This document shows positions 35,922 to 48,644 of a stretch of 64,000 bases of DNA, in pieces. The position numbers were made by a program, and so were the translations under genes. The notes below the pieces were generated by a model. That model was not told the origin of the DNA. It did no database searches and worked only from the letters and a program-made list of their open reading frames with translations. Where the stretch lies: contig JABACO010000001.1 of the NCBI GenBank assembly GCA_013339895.1, positions 1,826,544-1,890,543 of the forward strand, given 5' to 3'. Within the stretch, counting starts at the first letter, position 1. Every line of letters starts with the position of its first letter. The stretch comes from Ephydatia muelleri. Taxonomy: Eukaryota > Porifera > Demospongiae > Spongillida > Spongillidae.

Positions 35922-37810
35922 TTACATCACACTATCAGAATACTTCAATACATTGCCCTCATCTCCTACATACAGACTATTACTCTTAGAATCTAACGTA
36001 ACAGCAAAAGGCATTCTGAATCTGCCAATTGTGTGAATCTTCTTTCCTTGAGGATCAAAGATGGAAAGACAATTCCTACTGCTATCAGTAACAAGACTGC
36101 AACCTTCTTCATCGATCACTATTTCAGTTGGAAACTTTACATCCCCATATGATCTGACATAGTTCCCCTCAGGTGTGAAGACTTTGAAGGTATCTGAACC
36201 ATGGTTTGCAATATGGATGTTCCCTTGAGGGTCCAAGGCTAGGCCTTGTGGGCTTACGAAAGCATGACTACCAGTGACATTACCATTTATGGTCAATAGC
36301 CAGGTGCCAGCTTGATTCAATATTACAACCCTGTCATTGAAAATATCAGAAACAATCAACCTATCTCTTTGGTCCACAATAACAGATGATGGATTATAAA
36401 ACTCTCCCTGACCTGATCCATATTGGCCATACTTTTGCATAAACTGTCCTCCTGTTGTCAACTTCTGAATGCAATGGTTTCCCATATCAGCAACATACAT
36501 CACATCTCCCTTAATGAATATGCCACGTGGATTATCAAACTGACCTTCACCACTCCCACGACTACCTATGGTTCTCTTCCGCTTGCCAGCTTGGTCAAAT
36601 ACTAGGATACAGTCATCCCAACAGGTTGCATAGATGTCTCCACTGTCATGAATGGCAATACCTGATGGACCACCACTACACTTGATAACTTGCTCTGGAT
36701 TACACAAGGTGCTGTACTTGGTTCCCACATCAAGGTCACAAGGACTGTTCTGTACATGGTGACCATCCATTGTGATGAGAAGCTGGTGAGGACCAGCAGT
36801 CTGAGGGGTGAGGGTGATGGTGTAGGTACCATCACCATGGTCCTCCACCTCTCCTGGGACAACTGCTCCATCATGTGACTTGGGCCTCAGCTCAGCCTTC
36901 ACCTGTAGACCACCATATGGGTACCTCTCTCCCTTTGAGGTCATGCTTTCCAGATTGACTATATATTCCTTTCACCTTGATGACTGACTCAGAAGACCAT
37001 GTGCTTTGTGATGGAGATGGAGCAGAGTCCATTACATGACCAAATATGGAGAGTTCCTGAATAAGAGAATCAGTGCTTAGGGACACATGTATGTCACTAG
37101 ACTGATTTGGAGTGAAGGTCACATTCTCAACCTTCAGGATGGCCTTCAGTTCAGTAGGTAGCAGATCTCCAAGTGCTATAATCTGGTGGTCTGGAGGATA
37201 TGGGAGGTCATCTCAATGAAGTGACCAATCTCATCTTGCATCTTCATCAGCTGTTCTTTGTGAAGGGAAAGAGCTATAGTCTTGGAAAGTGCAATGGCCT
37301 CCATCTCTGATAACAGTGTCTTCTTCCTTTCCTCTATGGTTTGGTGCAGCTGTTCAAAGGCTTGGGTTATGATCAGGTGGCATTCTCTCTGGAAGTCTCG
37401 ACCTGTTCTGCCATCTTGTCATTGGCATCAATGGCTCTGGTCAGCTTTGAGGTCACTTCTTGAGCACATACAAGTTCCTCCCGCATGGCATCTCTGTTGA
37501 CCTTTGTAATATTGCACATGTGAGCATCCTTGTGGAAGTCAAGGGTACAGTTTCTACATGTCAGTAATTGGCATGTCTCACAAAAGAATTTTAACTCTTC
37601 TGTCTCATGATGAGGCTGGGATTTGATATGTTCAGTTGGGTTCAACATGGATGAAAGAGCATTGACTCCACCCCCTGGTATCTCCATGTTCTGCTTGCTC
37701 CCTGATTTCTCCATTTCCTGATCTAAACATTGCCCACTGATGTTGAGACCTGTTCTGTGTATTTTGCAGGGTTGCTCATCACTAAACATTTGTTGATAGA
37801 TGTACATTAA
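35922..37810 (-). pseudogene. TRIM-NHL copy with intact NHL domain but broken N-terminal half
   Basis: The B-box 2 (FFCETCQLLTCRNC..H) and start of the coiled coil are open from 37807 to 37373. A stop falls after TSRENAT. The coiled coil continues in other frames, and the filamin-type repeat plus six-bladed NHL region is open from 36944 to 35922. No RING or B-box 1 is visible before it. The NHL part is well conserved (for example GSRGSGEGQFDNPRGIFIKG), so a shortened filamin-NHL protein starting at Met 36944 is conceivable, but the upstream damage argues for a pseudogene. Confidence 0.75.
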
Positions 37811-39023
37811 TTGGAATTTTGTAAATCCAACTTAGTTGTATCTCTACTGTGTGGTTAGTAAATTATAACACTGGGTGGGTGAAGGGTGGGTGTAGGGTAT
37901 ATTTTTAACATCTGCTTGATATTTAGCTATCAAAATGTTATCTTCAGCTGTTTTTATTGCCTCTCACCTATGTAATGTAGAGGCTGGGCTCCACACAGCT
38001 TACTAATTTGCTTGAAATAATGTAGCTAGCTTATGTGTGAATGTACATGATTTATGTCAGGAGATGGCAACATAGCAAAATAAAGAAGCCTTCAATCTAC
38101 ATACCAGTCTGATTTTCAAATGACTAACATAGTTATTTAATATGATATAGCCTCATGGAAAGAGTAGACACCTGTTTGTATTGAATTCGCGAAATAATAA
38201 TAAAATAATTAATATTATTAACAGGTGATTACAAATGAAGAAGATCCTTTGTAATTTCATCTTTCCTTAATAAATTAAATGATTATGGTGAAAGCTAACC
38301 AAACAAGAAATGCTCAATCACAATTCCACTGAGTACTGATGTATTGTACACATAAAAGTGCATACATCAATTAAACGCATATCCAAAATTCACAATCACA
38401 GCATATTTATAAGACAAATAATCACCTGCCACAAGCTGCACAAAAAAGGTGGAGTTTAAGTACAGGTGTAGTAAACCAAGTTTAATGCAGAGAACTTAGG
38501 GTTACTAAAGCTTTGTATGGGTACTAGATGCAGTGTATGCCCGTTGCTAAGGCAGATACGTTTCTACATGTGCATTTAATGAATGACCCCTAGCCACCCC
38601 ATGCTTCACATTAGTGGCCAATACCATAGCAGGGTGGCTTACCCCTAAAATCCCTTATCCAATCAAATCATCCCAAATTGTTGTCTATATGGTTCCAGGT
38701 TCATATCCATATAAAGTGAGTTTGCGGGTACTGCACTCCAGTCATAGAACTCTAAAATAAATATCAAACTTTAAGCTGTAATAGTTAAGTAATTGAAGTT
38801 TTAAATTTGATGACACATGGGATCAGTTTTGTATATGGGATCGCTTCCGCTAAAAGGAACCTAACGCATGTCTTTTTCATGATTTTGATATTTCGAAGTC
38901 TGAAGTGTCCTCTACATTTTATGACTGAGATTGGACTTTTAAGGTCTGAATTTTTAATTAGCCTTACATTTCAACGCAAGCGTTAAATTTTCTATTGTGC
39001 TTACTGGAAATGATACACTGTTG
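37811..39023. other. AT-rich intergenic stretch
   Basis: No supported exon, repeat array or hairpin was recognised. Confidence 0.5.
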
Positions 39024-40202
39024 ACTTAAGACTTAAGAATGTTGCCGTATTTCTGGCGCGCGCATCATGAATAATGTATGCACTAGGTCCTTTTTCGCGG
39101 AACGATCCCATCTCATGGTTTATGTAGCACTGCTTTCAGGTAACCAAAAAAGATCCGCCGTTGACTTGATTTTCACGACCTTCGGCCATATGACCGTGCC
39201 GGATAAGGATTGAGACGGCCTGCTCGTTGCCGGATCGCGAGAGACTCTTGGCGGTCGGATCAGATATACTGACCGGAGCCTAGGCATAATCCGTTTAGCT
39301 GCTAAATCGCACTGCACTGATAGCCCCATCGTGATAGAAGGCACTTTTGTTACATGGTCTAGTACAATCACAAGAACAGCAAAGGTGCGTTGTTCTTGCA
39401 CGGGGAGACGTGCCGAGTTGTATGGGCCATGCTGACAGACTGCATTATTCTGCGTGTGGGGGTCACGGCAACTAGCAGGTAAGAAGTGCCAGATAGCATG
39501 TAGGGAATTAAAGTTAGCTACACCCCAGACTCCTCCCTCCCTCATGCTGTTCTATGAAATATGTTAAATCCCGTTGTGATGTAAATTACATTTTGCTATG
39601 AAATTATTTTTACCTGCTGCTCGATTCCTCAGTCTCCATAATTGTTCCTCGTCCTGGTCGGAGTTATGTTGCGCAGTCCTCCGATCAATTTCTTAGTAAC
39701 ATATAGCAGCAATAGCAAAATGTGCTTGTGGGAGCTGTATGGCGGTGCACTTTCATCATCGTCACCTCTGGCAAGCCCAAGCATGCAAGGGCAGACCTAA
39801 TGTGGTCACGTGCATCTTCACCTCTGGCAAGCCCAGGGCTGAACAACTGCGTGTGATGTGAGCTATGCATCACAGGCTTTAAGTGATGTGTAACAGAAGG
39901 TTGAAGTGAATCAGCCATTTTATATGTGCATGCATGATGTTGATGGTGGTGTTAGCTGTAATCAGAGGTTTGAGGTCTTATCTTTGTGATCCTTTTGCTA
40001 ACTTGAAGAGTTCCTTGGCAAGTGAAGCTTGTGTAGCTCCAATGACAGTCAGTCATGATATGAAGGTCAGCAGGTCAGCATGTGTGGGTTAGTGTGCAGC
40101 AGCATACTACCAAATGTCGGATGTATGGGAGGTGGAGACATGACATGGGTGGGGCATTATCTGGACACACCCATTCTTTCTTCTCCTACTTGCACACACA
40201 CA

Positions 40203-40261
<59 letters not shown>

Positions 40262-40312
40262 TCAACAAGTCTACACCCTGCAGAAAACAGGGGAGGTGAA
40301 GTGAGCGAAGGT
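39024..40312. repeat. Directly repeated block A (copy 2)
   Basis: Same order as 32101-33424, ending in a (CA)n tract at about 40194-40259 and then the minisatellite. A 141-codon minus frame at 39120-39545 is interrupted in copy 1, so it is not supported as a gene. Confidence 0.85.
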
Positions 40313-40896
40313 ACCCACTGGTCTTGGGGATGAGGTGAGGGGAGGTGCTCATTGGTCCTGGGATGAAGTGAGGGGAGGTGCCCACTGGTCTTGGGGATGA
40401 AGTGAGGGGAGGTGCCCACTGGTCATGGGGATGAAGTGAGGGGAGGGGCCCACTGGTCTTGGGGATGAAGTGAAGGGAGGTGCCCACTGGTCTTGGGAAT
40501 GAAGTGAGGGGAGGTGCCCACTGGTCTTGGAGATGAAGTGAGGGGAGGTGCTTATTGGTCTTGGGATGAAATGAGGGGAGGAGCCCACTGATCCTGGGGA
40601 TGAAGTGAGAGGAGGTGCCCACTGGTCTTGGGGGGAGGTGTCCACTGGTCTTGGGGATGAAGTGAGGGGAGGTGCTCATTGGTCTTGGGATGAAGTGAGG
40701 GGAGGTGCCCACTGGTCTTGGGATGAAATGAGGGATGTGCCCCCTGGTCTTGGGGATGAAGTGAGGGGAGGTGCCCTCTGGTCTTGGGAATGAAGTAAGG
40801 GGAGGTGCTCATTGGTCTTGGGATGAAATGAGGGAGGTGCCCCCTGGTCTTGGGGATGAAGTGAGGGGAGGTGCCCACTGGTCTTAGGGATGAAGT
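40313..40896. repeat. 34-bp minisatellite, second array, about 17 units
   Basis: Same family as 33425-35405, but with its own variants (ctcattggtctt, a shortened unit near 40630). It ends abruptly at the inner edge of the right duplication arm. Confidence 0.95.
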
Positions 40897-41154
40897 TCAT
40901 TTCGTTTCATTTCATCATTCTATTTAAGATCACACGCAATGAAGTATAATAATATGGTTTTTTTTTTTTTTCCCCAATACACTCATGCATGATATTTCTA
41001 AAAGTCTAAAATGGCTGAGAATCGGACTATCTGTCACTAGGGTTGTAAGGTTGTAAGCTATACATTTCAGTCTGGAATTACATTTCAATAGCGTGTACTA
41101 GAAATTCATTCATTCATAGGTCGATCCCTTTTCTTATGCACATTATTTGCTTAG

Positions 41155-42102
41155 AAAAGGCACAATATACCTCGACGTCACCATCTGCCTGCTCGATTGA
41201 AGCAGGTCAAAATTGTAGGAGTAGCAGAAAACGACATCCAGTACAAGAGCAATCCAAAAGGCAAAACTTCATTGATGAGGAGATTAGGAAGTCATTTGTT
41301 GGTAAGTAAACAATGTATCACGATACCAATCCAAACTGGAACCTATGTGTATATTGCTTACTTGAATTATAATAAGTGCAGTACAATGTAAGTATGAATA
41401 GATACTATGATGGCTTATCACGGTGCATTTCATCATTCTTCCCAAGATAACATGATATGAAGTGTATATGCATAATAATTTATCGTCATCGCGGATATTA
41501 ATAATCCTTGTACATTCTTAGCTTAGAAAAGGCAACGTCAATCTCAACGTCACCATCTGTCTGCCCGATTGAAGCAGGTCAAACTTGTAGCAGTAGCAGA
41601 AAACGACCTGCAGTACAAGAACAATCCAAAAAGCTTGAATGATGGGATTAGAAATTCATTTGTTGGTAAGTAAAATGCATTAGATATTGTACGCTAAGAA
41701 TTAACGTACGCAGTCCAAACAAAACGTTTAATAAAGCTTATACATAAATTTATACTACCATGTGTATGCTGGGTTGTGTTGCTACAATAACCCCGCCCAT
41801 TATCATGCATTTAGGAATCTTTCGCATTCTTGTTCACAACCTTGTACATGGATAGGCTAATCCGTGCACCTGATGACAGCTTTGTAGCTAGCTTGAAGTC
41901 TGAAATGCTTCATAATCGGACTATCGAGGTAGCCCCTATAATTGGACTTCTGAGACTAGGGCCTGGTGAAGAGTTTCATGAAGCTAATGTAACAAAGTAC
42001 AACTATGAATGCATTGGTGGCAATCATACGCGAATAGCACTGCAACAGTTGTTATCTGAGATTAAAGACCTTTCAGGAGATCTAATGATCACGCACAGAA
42101 AT
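41155..42102 (+). pseudogene. GGNH-motif gene, right copy, lacks 5' exon
   Basis: Exons are at 41155-41301, 41527-41665 and 41815-42102. The middle exon has one extra base against the left copy (cttgaatgatggg against cttgatgatgag), giving 139 instead of 138 bp and a frameshift. The 288-bp GGNH exon is identical in frame and ends at AGAAAT|GTAAGTG. The 5' exon present at about 25940-26104 is absent because the duplication edge lies between them. Confidence 0.55.
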
Positions 42103-42912
42103 GTAAGTGTGTATATCAATCTTACCGATGAACAGTCGCAGCACCTATAGCCCATCGCCACAATCGAGCTACTGAGTTCGCAACCTATTTCATTGGTTAC
42201 CTTCAGTTCATACACCCCAGCATGTCCCATCTCTGTTGTATGGATGACAAGGCTTCCAAGGGTGATAAGGCTCTAGGTTGAGATGCTTATACCGTATATC
42301 CGGTTAATTGCTGAAAAGACTCTTCTGTATAAATGTAAAAACAATTCAATGAGGGACAACAAGCTACCCAAAAGCTGATGTACTCTGTCCTGATTTGGTA
42401 ACATGAATAATTATTCTCCATAAAACTGTGAGGCCAAAATGCACTTAAAACTGAATGAAGTACTCCGTTCAATTAAAAGAGGGGTGTTATTTATGAAAGC
42501 TTCTACACTATCCATCTCTGAACCACATGACAGCTTTGATTCTGAATTTAACCAACTTGATAAATGAAGCTATACAGACCTCCATGAGGTGTGCCTAACT
42601 CCATATCAAGAGTTGCCCTAACCCTGGATATGAACCTTCTCCAAATACAGCTCTGTGCTTCAAATGTCCCCTTGTGCCATGTGTAGCCTTGGCAACCATG
42701 TTATTAGGGCTAGCCCACTCATTCCTGATAGGGGAGAGAGTATGCAACACAACTGATGGCTCATAAGTCATCAGATGTCTCCACTTCCCATACATCCTCT
42801 TGCATCCACCTCCACCAGACAATGTGGGGGGGGGGGGGGGGGGGGGGGGGCATCATGTCATGTGGATGTATTTACTGCACAACGGAATGATTGTACAAAC
42901 CATTACACCACA
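42103..42912. other. Spacer between GGNH exons and TRIM-NHL gene (right arm)
   Basis: Contains a poly-G run at about 42827-42850. No supported exon. Confidence 0.5.
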
Positions 42913-45094
42913 CTACATACAATACTTCAATACAGTGTTAGCACCACAGTTTGCTACATACAGACTACCACTCTTAGGATCTAGCATAACACCATCAGGA
43001 TTATTGAGATTGCCAACTGTGTGGATCTTCTTTCCTTGAGGATCAAAGATGGAAAGACAATAACCAGCCCTCTCACTAACCAGACTGTAACCTTCTTCAT
43101 CAATCACTATTCCAGTTGGAAACTTTACATCCCCATATGATCTGACATAGGTCCCCTCAAGTGTGAAGACTTTGATGCTGTTAGAACCACAGGCTGCAAG
43201 ATGAATGTTTCCTTGAGGGTCCAAGGCAAGGCCTCGTGGCTCTAGGAAAGCATGACTACCAGTGACATTACCAATTATGGTCAATAGCCAGGTGCCAGCT
43301 TGATCCAATATTACTGCTCTGTTATTGCGACTATCAGAAACAATCAACCTATCTCTTTGGTCCACAATAACAAATGATGGGAACTTAAATTGTCCCTGAC
43401 CTGATCCATATTGGCCATACTTTTGCAGGAACTGTCCTCCTGTTGTCAACTTCTGAATGTGATGATTACCCCAATCAGCAACATACATCACATCTCCCTT
43501 AATGAATATGCCATATGGATTATCGAACTGACCATCACCACTCCCACGACTACCTATGGTTCTCTTGTGCTGGCCAGCTTGGTCAAAAACATGGATACTG
43601 TGATCCCTCCAACAGGCTACATAGATGTCTCCACTGTCATGGATGGCAATACCTGATGGATCACCACTACAATGGATAACTTGCTCTGGGTCACATAGGG
43701 TGTTGTATTGGCGATGCCTTCTCACATCAAGGTCACAAGGACTGTTCTGTACATGTTGACCATCCATTGTGATTAGGAGCTGGTGAGGTCCAGCAGTCTG
43801 AGGGGTGAGGTTGATGGTGTAGGTACCATCCCCATGGTCCTCCACCTCTCCTGAGACAGCTGCTTCATCATGTGACTTGGGCCTCAGCTCAGCCTTCACC
43901 TGTAGACCACCATATGGGCACCTCTCTCCCTTTGAGATCATGCTTGCCACTTTAATACAATACATTTCCTTCACCTTGGCTCCTGACTCAGAAGACCATG
44001 TGCTGTATGATGGAGATGGAGGTGAATCTATTACATGACCAAATATGGAGAGTTCCTGAATAAGAGACTCAATGTGTAGAGACACATGTATGCCACTAGA
44101 CAGATTTGGAGTGATGGACACATTTTCAACCTTCTTCAGGATGGCCTTCAGTTCAGTAGGTAGCAGATCTCCAAGTGCTGCCATCTCGTGGTCAGTGTGG
44201 GTCTGGAGGATGTGGGAGGTCATCTCAGTGTAGTGGCCAATCTCATCTTGCATCTTCATCAACTGTTCCTTGTGGAGGGTCAGAGCTGTAGTCTTGGAAA
44301 GTGCAATGGCCTCCATCTCTGATAACAGTGTCTTCTTCCTTTCCTCAATGGTTTGGTGGAGCTGTTCAAATGCTTGAGTTATGATCAGTGTGACATTCTC
44401 TCTGGTAGTCTCAACCTGTTCTGCCATCTTGTCATTGGTATCAATGGCTCTAGTCAACTTTGAGGTCACTTCTTGAGCACACACAAGTGCCTCTCGCATG
44501 GCATCTCTGTGGACCTTTGCAATATTGCACATGTCAGCAATATTGCACATGTCAGCAATCATGTGGTCCTTGTGGTCTTTGCACGTCAGTAATTGGCAAG
44601 CCTCGCAAAAAAATTGTTTTCCCTTATAATTATGAGGTTGGTTGCAGAGATGTTCAGTTGGTGTCATTATGGATGGAAGTATTTTGATTGAGTTCTTATC
44701 TAATCCAACCAGCTCATAGTGATAGAATATCTTACTACACTTGTGGTGATCATAGCATGGCTTGCAAAGAAGATGATGAAATGTGCAACAGAACACCACT
44801 GCAGGCCTTGTGCTTCCATCAATGCAAGCATCACATGACCTTTCACCATCACTGGACATGTACCCAGCCACCTCCACTTCAAAGCCAAGATGGAGGTTCT
44901 GAGGTATAGCATTGACTCCACCCTCTGGTATGGTGATACTTCCCTGACAGATAGAACACTCCATATTCTGCTTGGTCCCAGACCTCTCTGTCACCTCATG
45001 CTCACAGAAAGAGTGGAGACATGGAAGAATTCCTGGTTCTTTGTAGGGCTTGGATTCCAACAGCTGACAGGAGATGTGTGTACGTTGCTGACCA
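42913..45094 (-). CDS. TRIM-NHL protein, best-preserved copy
   Basis: One open frame covers the recognised part. It begins after the acceptor GTTTTAG at 45094; the frame continues upstream to 45168, but that part is probably intron, and a first exon is missing from the model. Numbering from 45168, the domains are: RING about 34-75 (C50-x-H52-x2-C55, C71-x2-C74), B-box 1 about 112-142, B-box 2 about 175-205, a six-residue tandem duplication (ADMCNI) at about 206-217, coiled coil about 220-360, filamin-type repeat about 385-490, and NHL repeats about 495-751. The first RING zinc pair is damaged: CQLC of the left copy reads CQLLES here. By family knowledge such proteins act as ubiquitin ligases or bind RNA or partners through the NHL propeller. 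Ligase activity is doubtful with this RING. It lies in convergent orientation to the GGNH exons at 41155-42102. Confidence 0.8.
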
Positions 45095-48000
45095 CTAAAA
45101 CAACAAAAAAGTGCATTAAATAGGAAACTAAAACTAATGGGAGTACAGCTGGGATAGTATAGATGCAAAAGTGGGACAACCAGGGAGAGTGGTAGGGGTG
45201 TGTTCTGTGTGATATGATAGCGTTGAACCAGAATTATTAATTATTAGAACAAAAAGGGTCGATGTCTGTAACCCATATTCTATCACTGGTGAGGTTTGGA
45301 CCCCGCCCCCTTGTCCTGTCGTCAAGGATATATCAGGGTAAAAGACACTGCAACTTCTGAAGTAAACCAATCAGTGTAATAACCAGGCCAGTAGCCAGTA
45401 TTTTGCTGAAGCAACCAGTTGGCAGTTTATGTTAGTTAACAGATTTAATTGACGTTCAAGGCGCGAGTGCTAGGTCGCCAAATTAAAACCGTAACCATGA
45501 TTATTCATTCACTCTCCACCCCTTAATTTATTCATAATTCTTGGATGCTTAAAACCAATTCTGATACCAAGCTTTGAATTGCGGTACAAACACATTCACA
45601 TTACAGAATGGTTTACACATCTGCTCCGTACATTTTGTTTATGTGATACACTTGGCACTAACTACATGAAGGGAACAACTTGAACAATATTTTAATTCAT
45701 TTTCATAAGCACAGACCTGAAATTAAACAAAAGCCACAAGAGGTTTATAGTTGACTACATATAGACGGTGATCGAGTTGCGGTAAACAGAGCTTGAACTT
45801 GCACAGCTGCAGGTTTAAGTAGTGTGTATGCGTAAATGTAATTAGTCTGCTGTTGTACGTCTTGTGATTTAAGTGCATGGCATCCCCAAGCATTATGCAG
45901 ACAAATGAATTGTGTTTATAGCTGCACGAGTTGGAGTGTACGATATTGAGCTGCATGAACATGAGCAAATGTTAACATTTTACTAACAAACACAACCAGA
46001 GAGCATTCTTTCAGCACACGTCCCCTGAGGCAAACAGTGATTGTGTTATAGAACCGCATGTGGCATTTAGAAGTGATGGGCTCGAAAATGGGTTTAACGG
46101 ATGACCGGCTTATATCATCCTGTATATTACAATCAAACACACTACAGGTGTCTACAACCTTCTGGTACGCTGCTATACATAAGCTTACAACTTAGACTCC
46201 TTTAAGAGCACATTAAACATGGTATCATTTTCTAACCCACTCACAGATGTATTGACCGATTTTCAGGCTGTCAGTCCCACAAATTCACATGGACATACAT
46301 GAACATGTAGGCATCATGTGCATACATACATGCATTAGCGACCTTGCCACCTTCCTGCCTTGCTTGTAAGTTTGCTACATGGGTAGGAAACTCAAAATCC
46401 GGCCTCACTGCCCTATCTATATGCCGTAATAACTTCTCTCCTAGTATCTGGTAGGATAAATAAAGATAGGCGTGTACACTCTATAGCTAGCTACCATTCG
46501 ATTGAGCAACTGATTGATCCAGCGTCGTGTAACCAGGAATGATAACCTTTCCTATGTTTAATTTACATAGATATGGAGGTGGATGGTAGACTACAGTCGC
46601 GCCCTGTCGTGACTGCGGTATTTAAGTACATACTGCATGCTGTAGTTAGTAGATGCCCACAGGCAGCTATGCTCGATCGCTGGCATAGCTTCAAGCTGAC
46701 CTGTTATTTGAATCTTCTCGTTTCTCTGAAGGTCCAGCGGTACGATCCAACCTCGACGCCATATCTAATATTACGCCAAAAATAATAATATAAATAAAAA
46801 TTGCTGCCGAAGCACGGCGCTGCCCAAAGCAAGTCATAAGACAACCAAACAAATTGAAATCAATACCTTCAATACAGACACTACATCAGATAGTTCAAAA
46901 TTCTTATACATCATGCATATATATGCGTATAGACAAATAAATTTAGTTCAAGATGCTCCTTTCCTCTCCAGACGCTAGACGCAGAGGCAGACCATCTGCT
47001 GGGCAACCCGATGACCGCGGTGCAATAAACTCAAGCCTCATCAGCCCAGAGGATGGCCCAGAAACAGGGAAGTTGGACGGTCCGTGTCATCAAATACCAT
47101 TTATGGTCAATGGCCAGGTCCAATATTACAATCCTGTCAATGCTATATGATTTACTGTAAGATAAACTCCATAGATATGTTGGTTTGGGCTGGCCTACAC
47201 ATCATAAATGTGAGGCTCAGCTGGCCACGTTCAATGAAGGGTTCTGTCATCACCATGGCGATGAACTCGAGCACTAACCTTCTTGTGCACTGGTCACTGG
47301 AGGCATTGTTGCACACACACACACATAGACAGACTGGGAATAGCTGGAGTGCATGGCTTCTTGTACAGACTACTATGCTGAATGTTAACAAGCATTTCCA
47401 AAGTGCCTATTATCAGCTGGATCATAAGCTGTACATGTACATGCTCCCATCTTCAGGTTGTGCTACCTGGACTACATTTCTCACACGCATGTATCAACTA
47501 CTCTGAAGGCTTCTATTCAGGAGTGTGATCAAACTGAGAAGTGACTTCTGACCTGTGCAAAATGTTATAAAATATACAAACAGGTACATCCAGCTCTAAG
47601 TTTTCTTTGTTCAATCAATTTCCGGTCAGTGTCCACCTAAGGTCTTGTGGATATAGATGCTTACTACTAGGTATATGAAAAGACATTAATGCTTAAAGAC
47701 CACTCACCAAACACTCCCATACAAGAAGCCATGCACTCCAGCTATCCCCAGCTCTCACAACGTGACCACACCCACTGTTCAACCTTTCTCTCCCAACCAC
47801 ACCCACCCCGCTATCTACTTGTCTGGCCATGAATACAACACACACCACACCCATGCTCCCCTACTCCAATCCAACATGGATGCAGTCTAGGGATGAGGTT
47901 CTAGAGAAAGAAAGGAAGTGTTGAAAAGGGGTGGGTCTTTTAAGGATGACATTTGACCTCTCGTATCAACTTCAATTTGCCTACGTGATATTTTGGCGCT

Positions 48001-48644
48001 ATCTCATTAGTCGTTCGATCTTGTTTATTTTTAAGACAACCATCCAACATAAATTTTTTATAAAATCTTTTCAGACGTGCATAAACGTCTCCTGGGAGCA
48101 CACACTGTACACGCTGGCGTGGTCACAAGTTTCAGACTGTTGACACTCCCCACTCGAAAAACAGCCGTTCAGCGACATAGCAATGGTGGCAAATGCAGAT
48201 CGTCCACCCATGTTACCCAAGTTGCAATGGCGGATCCGAGGGAAGGAGGTTCGACAAATTTAAACGAACCATCCCTCCTCCCTCCTTCTTTTTTCTCATA
48301 CTCCACCTGGGCTGTTTTTAATTAGACTCATAAAATCCCTGCCAAGCGAGTAGCTATCAATAGTTTGCTAACATGTTGTGCTTTAATAAACTTACGGTTT
48401 TAGGGTTTTGTTATATTTTTAATATGCTCAATTGAAACCTTTGACGACAATGAATGGTCAAGATGGCCGGTAACCTAACATGATATTGCTCGAAGGCTCC
48501 CCGAACCAGGAAAGTCTATGTAATGGAAAAAAACAAATGGCAATATACTTACATGTGATTACCTTTACAGCAAATGAACAATAGCATCAATAAACACAAT
48601 GTGCATGTATAACTATACTATCTCAGTAACAGTTCATAGTTCTG
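45095..48644. other. Right-arm stretch without a supported gene
   Basis: Pairs with 7860-9558 and 20564-21747 of the left arm. Contains the empty insertion site near 46272-46292, the possible 35-codon exon (46447-46343, minus), and dispersed repeat fragments near 47330 and 47720. 48020-48640 is absent from the left arm. Confidence 0.55.

Noticed and set aside
39120-39545. 141-codon minus-strand frame in block A
   Set aside because: The equivalent frame in copy 1 (32160-32580) is broken by indels and shows no recognisable domain.
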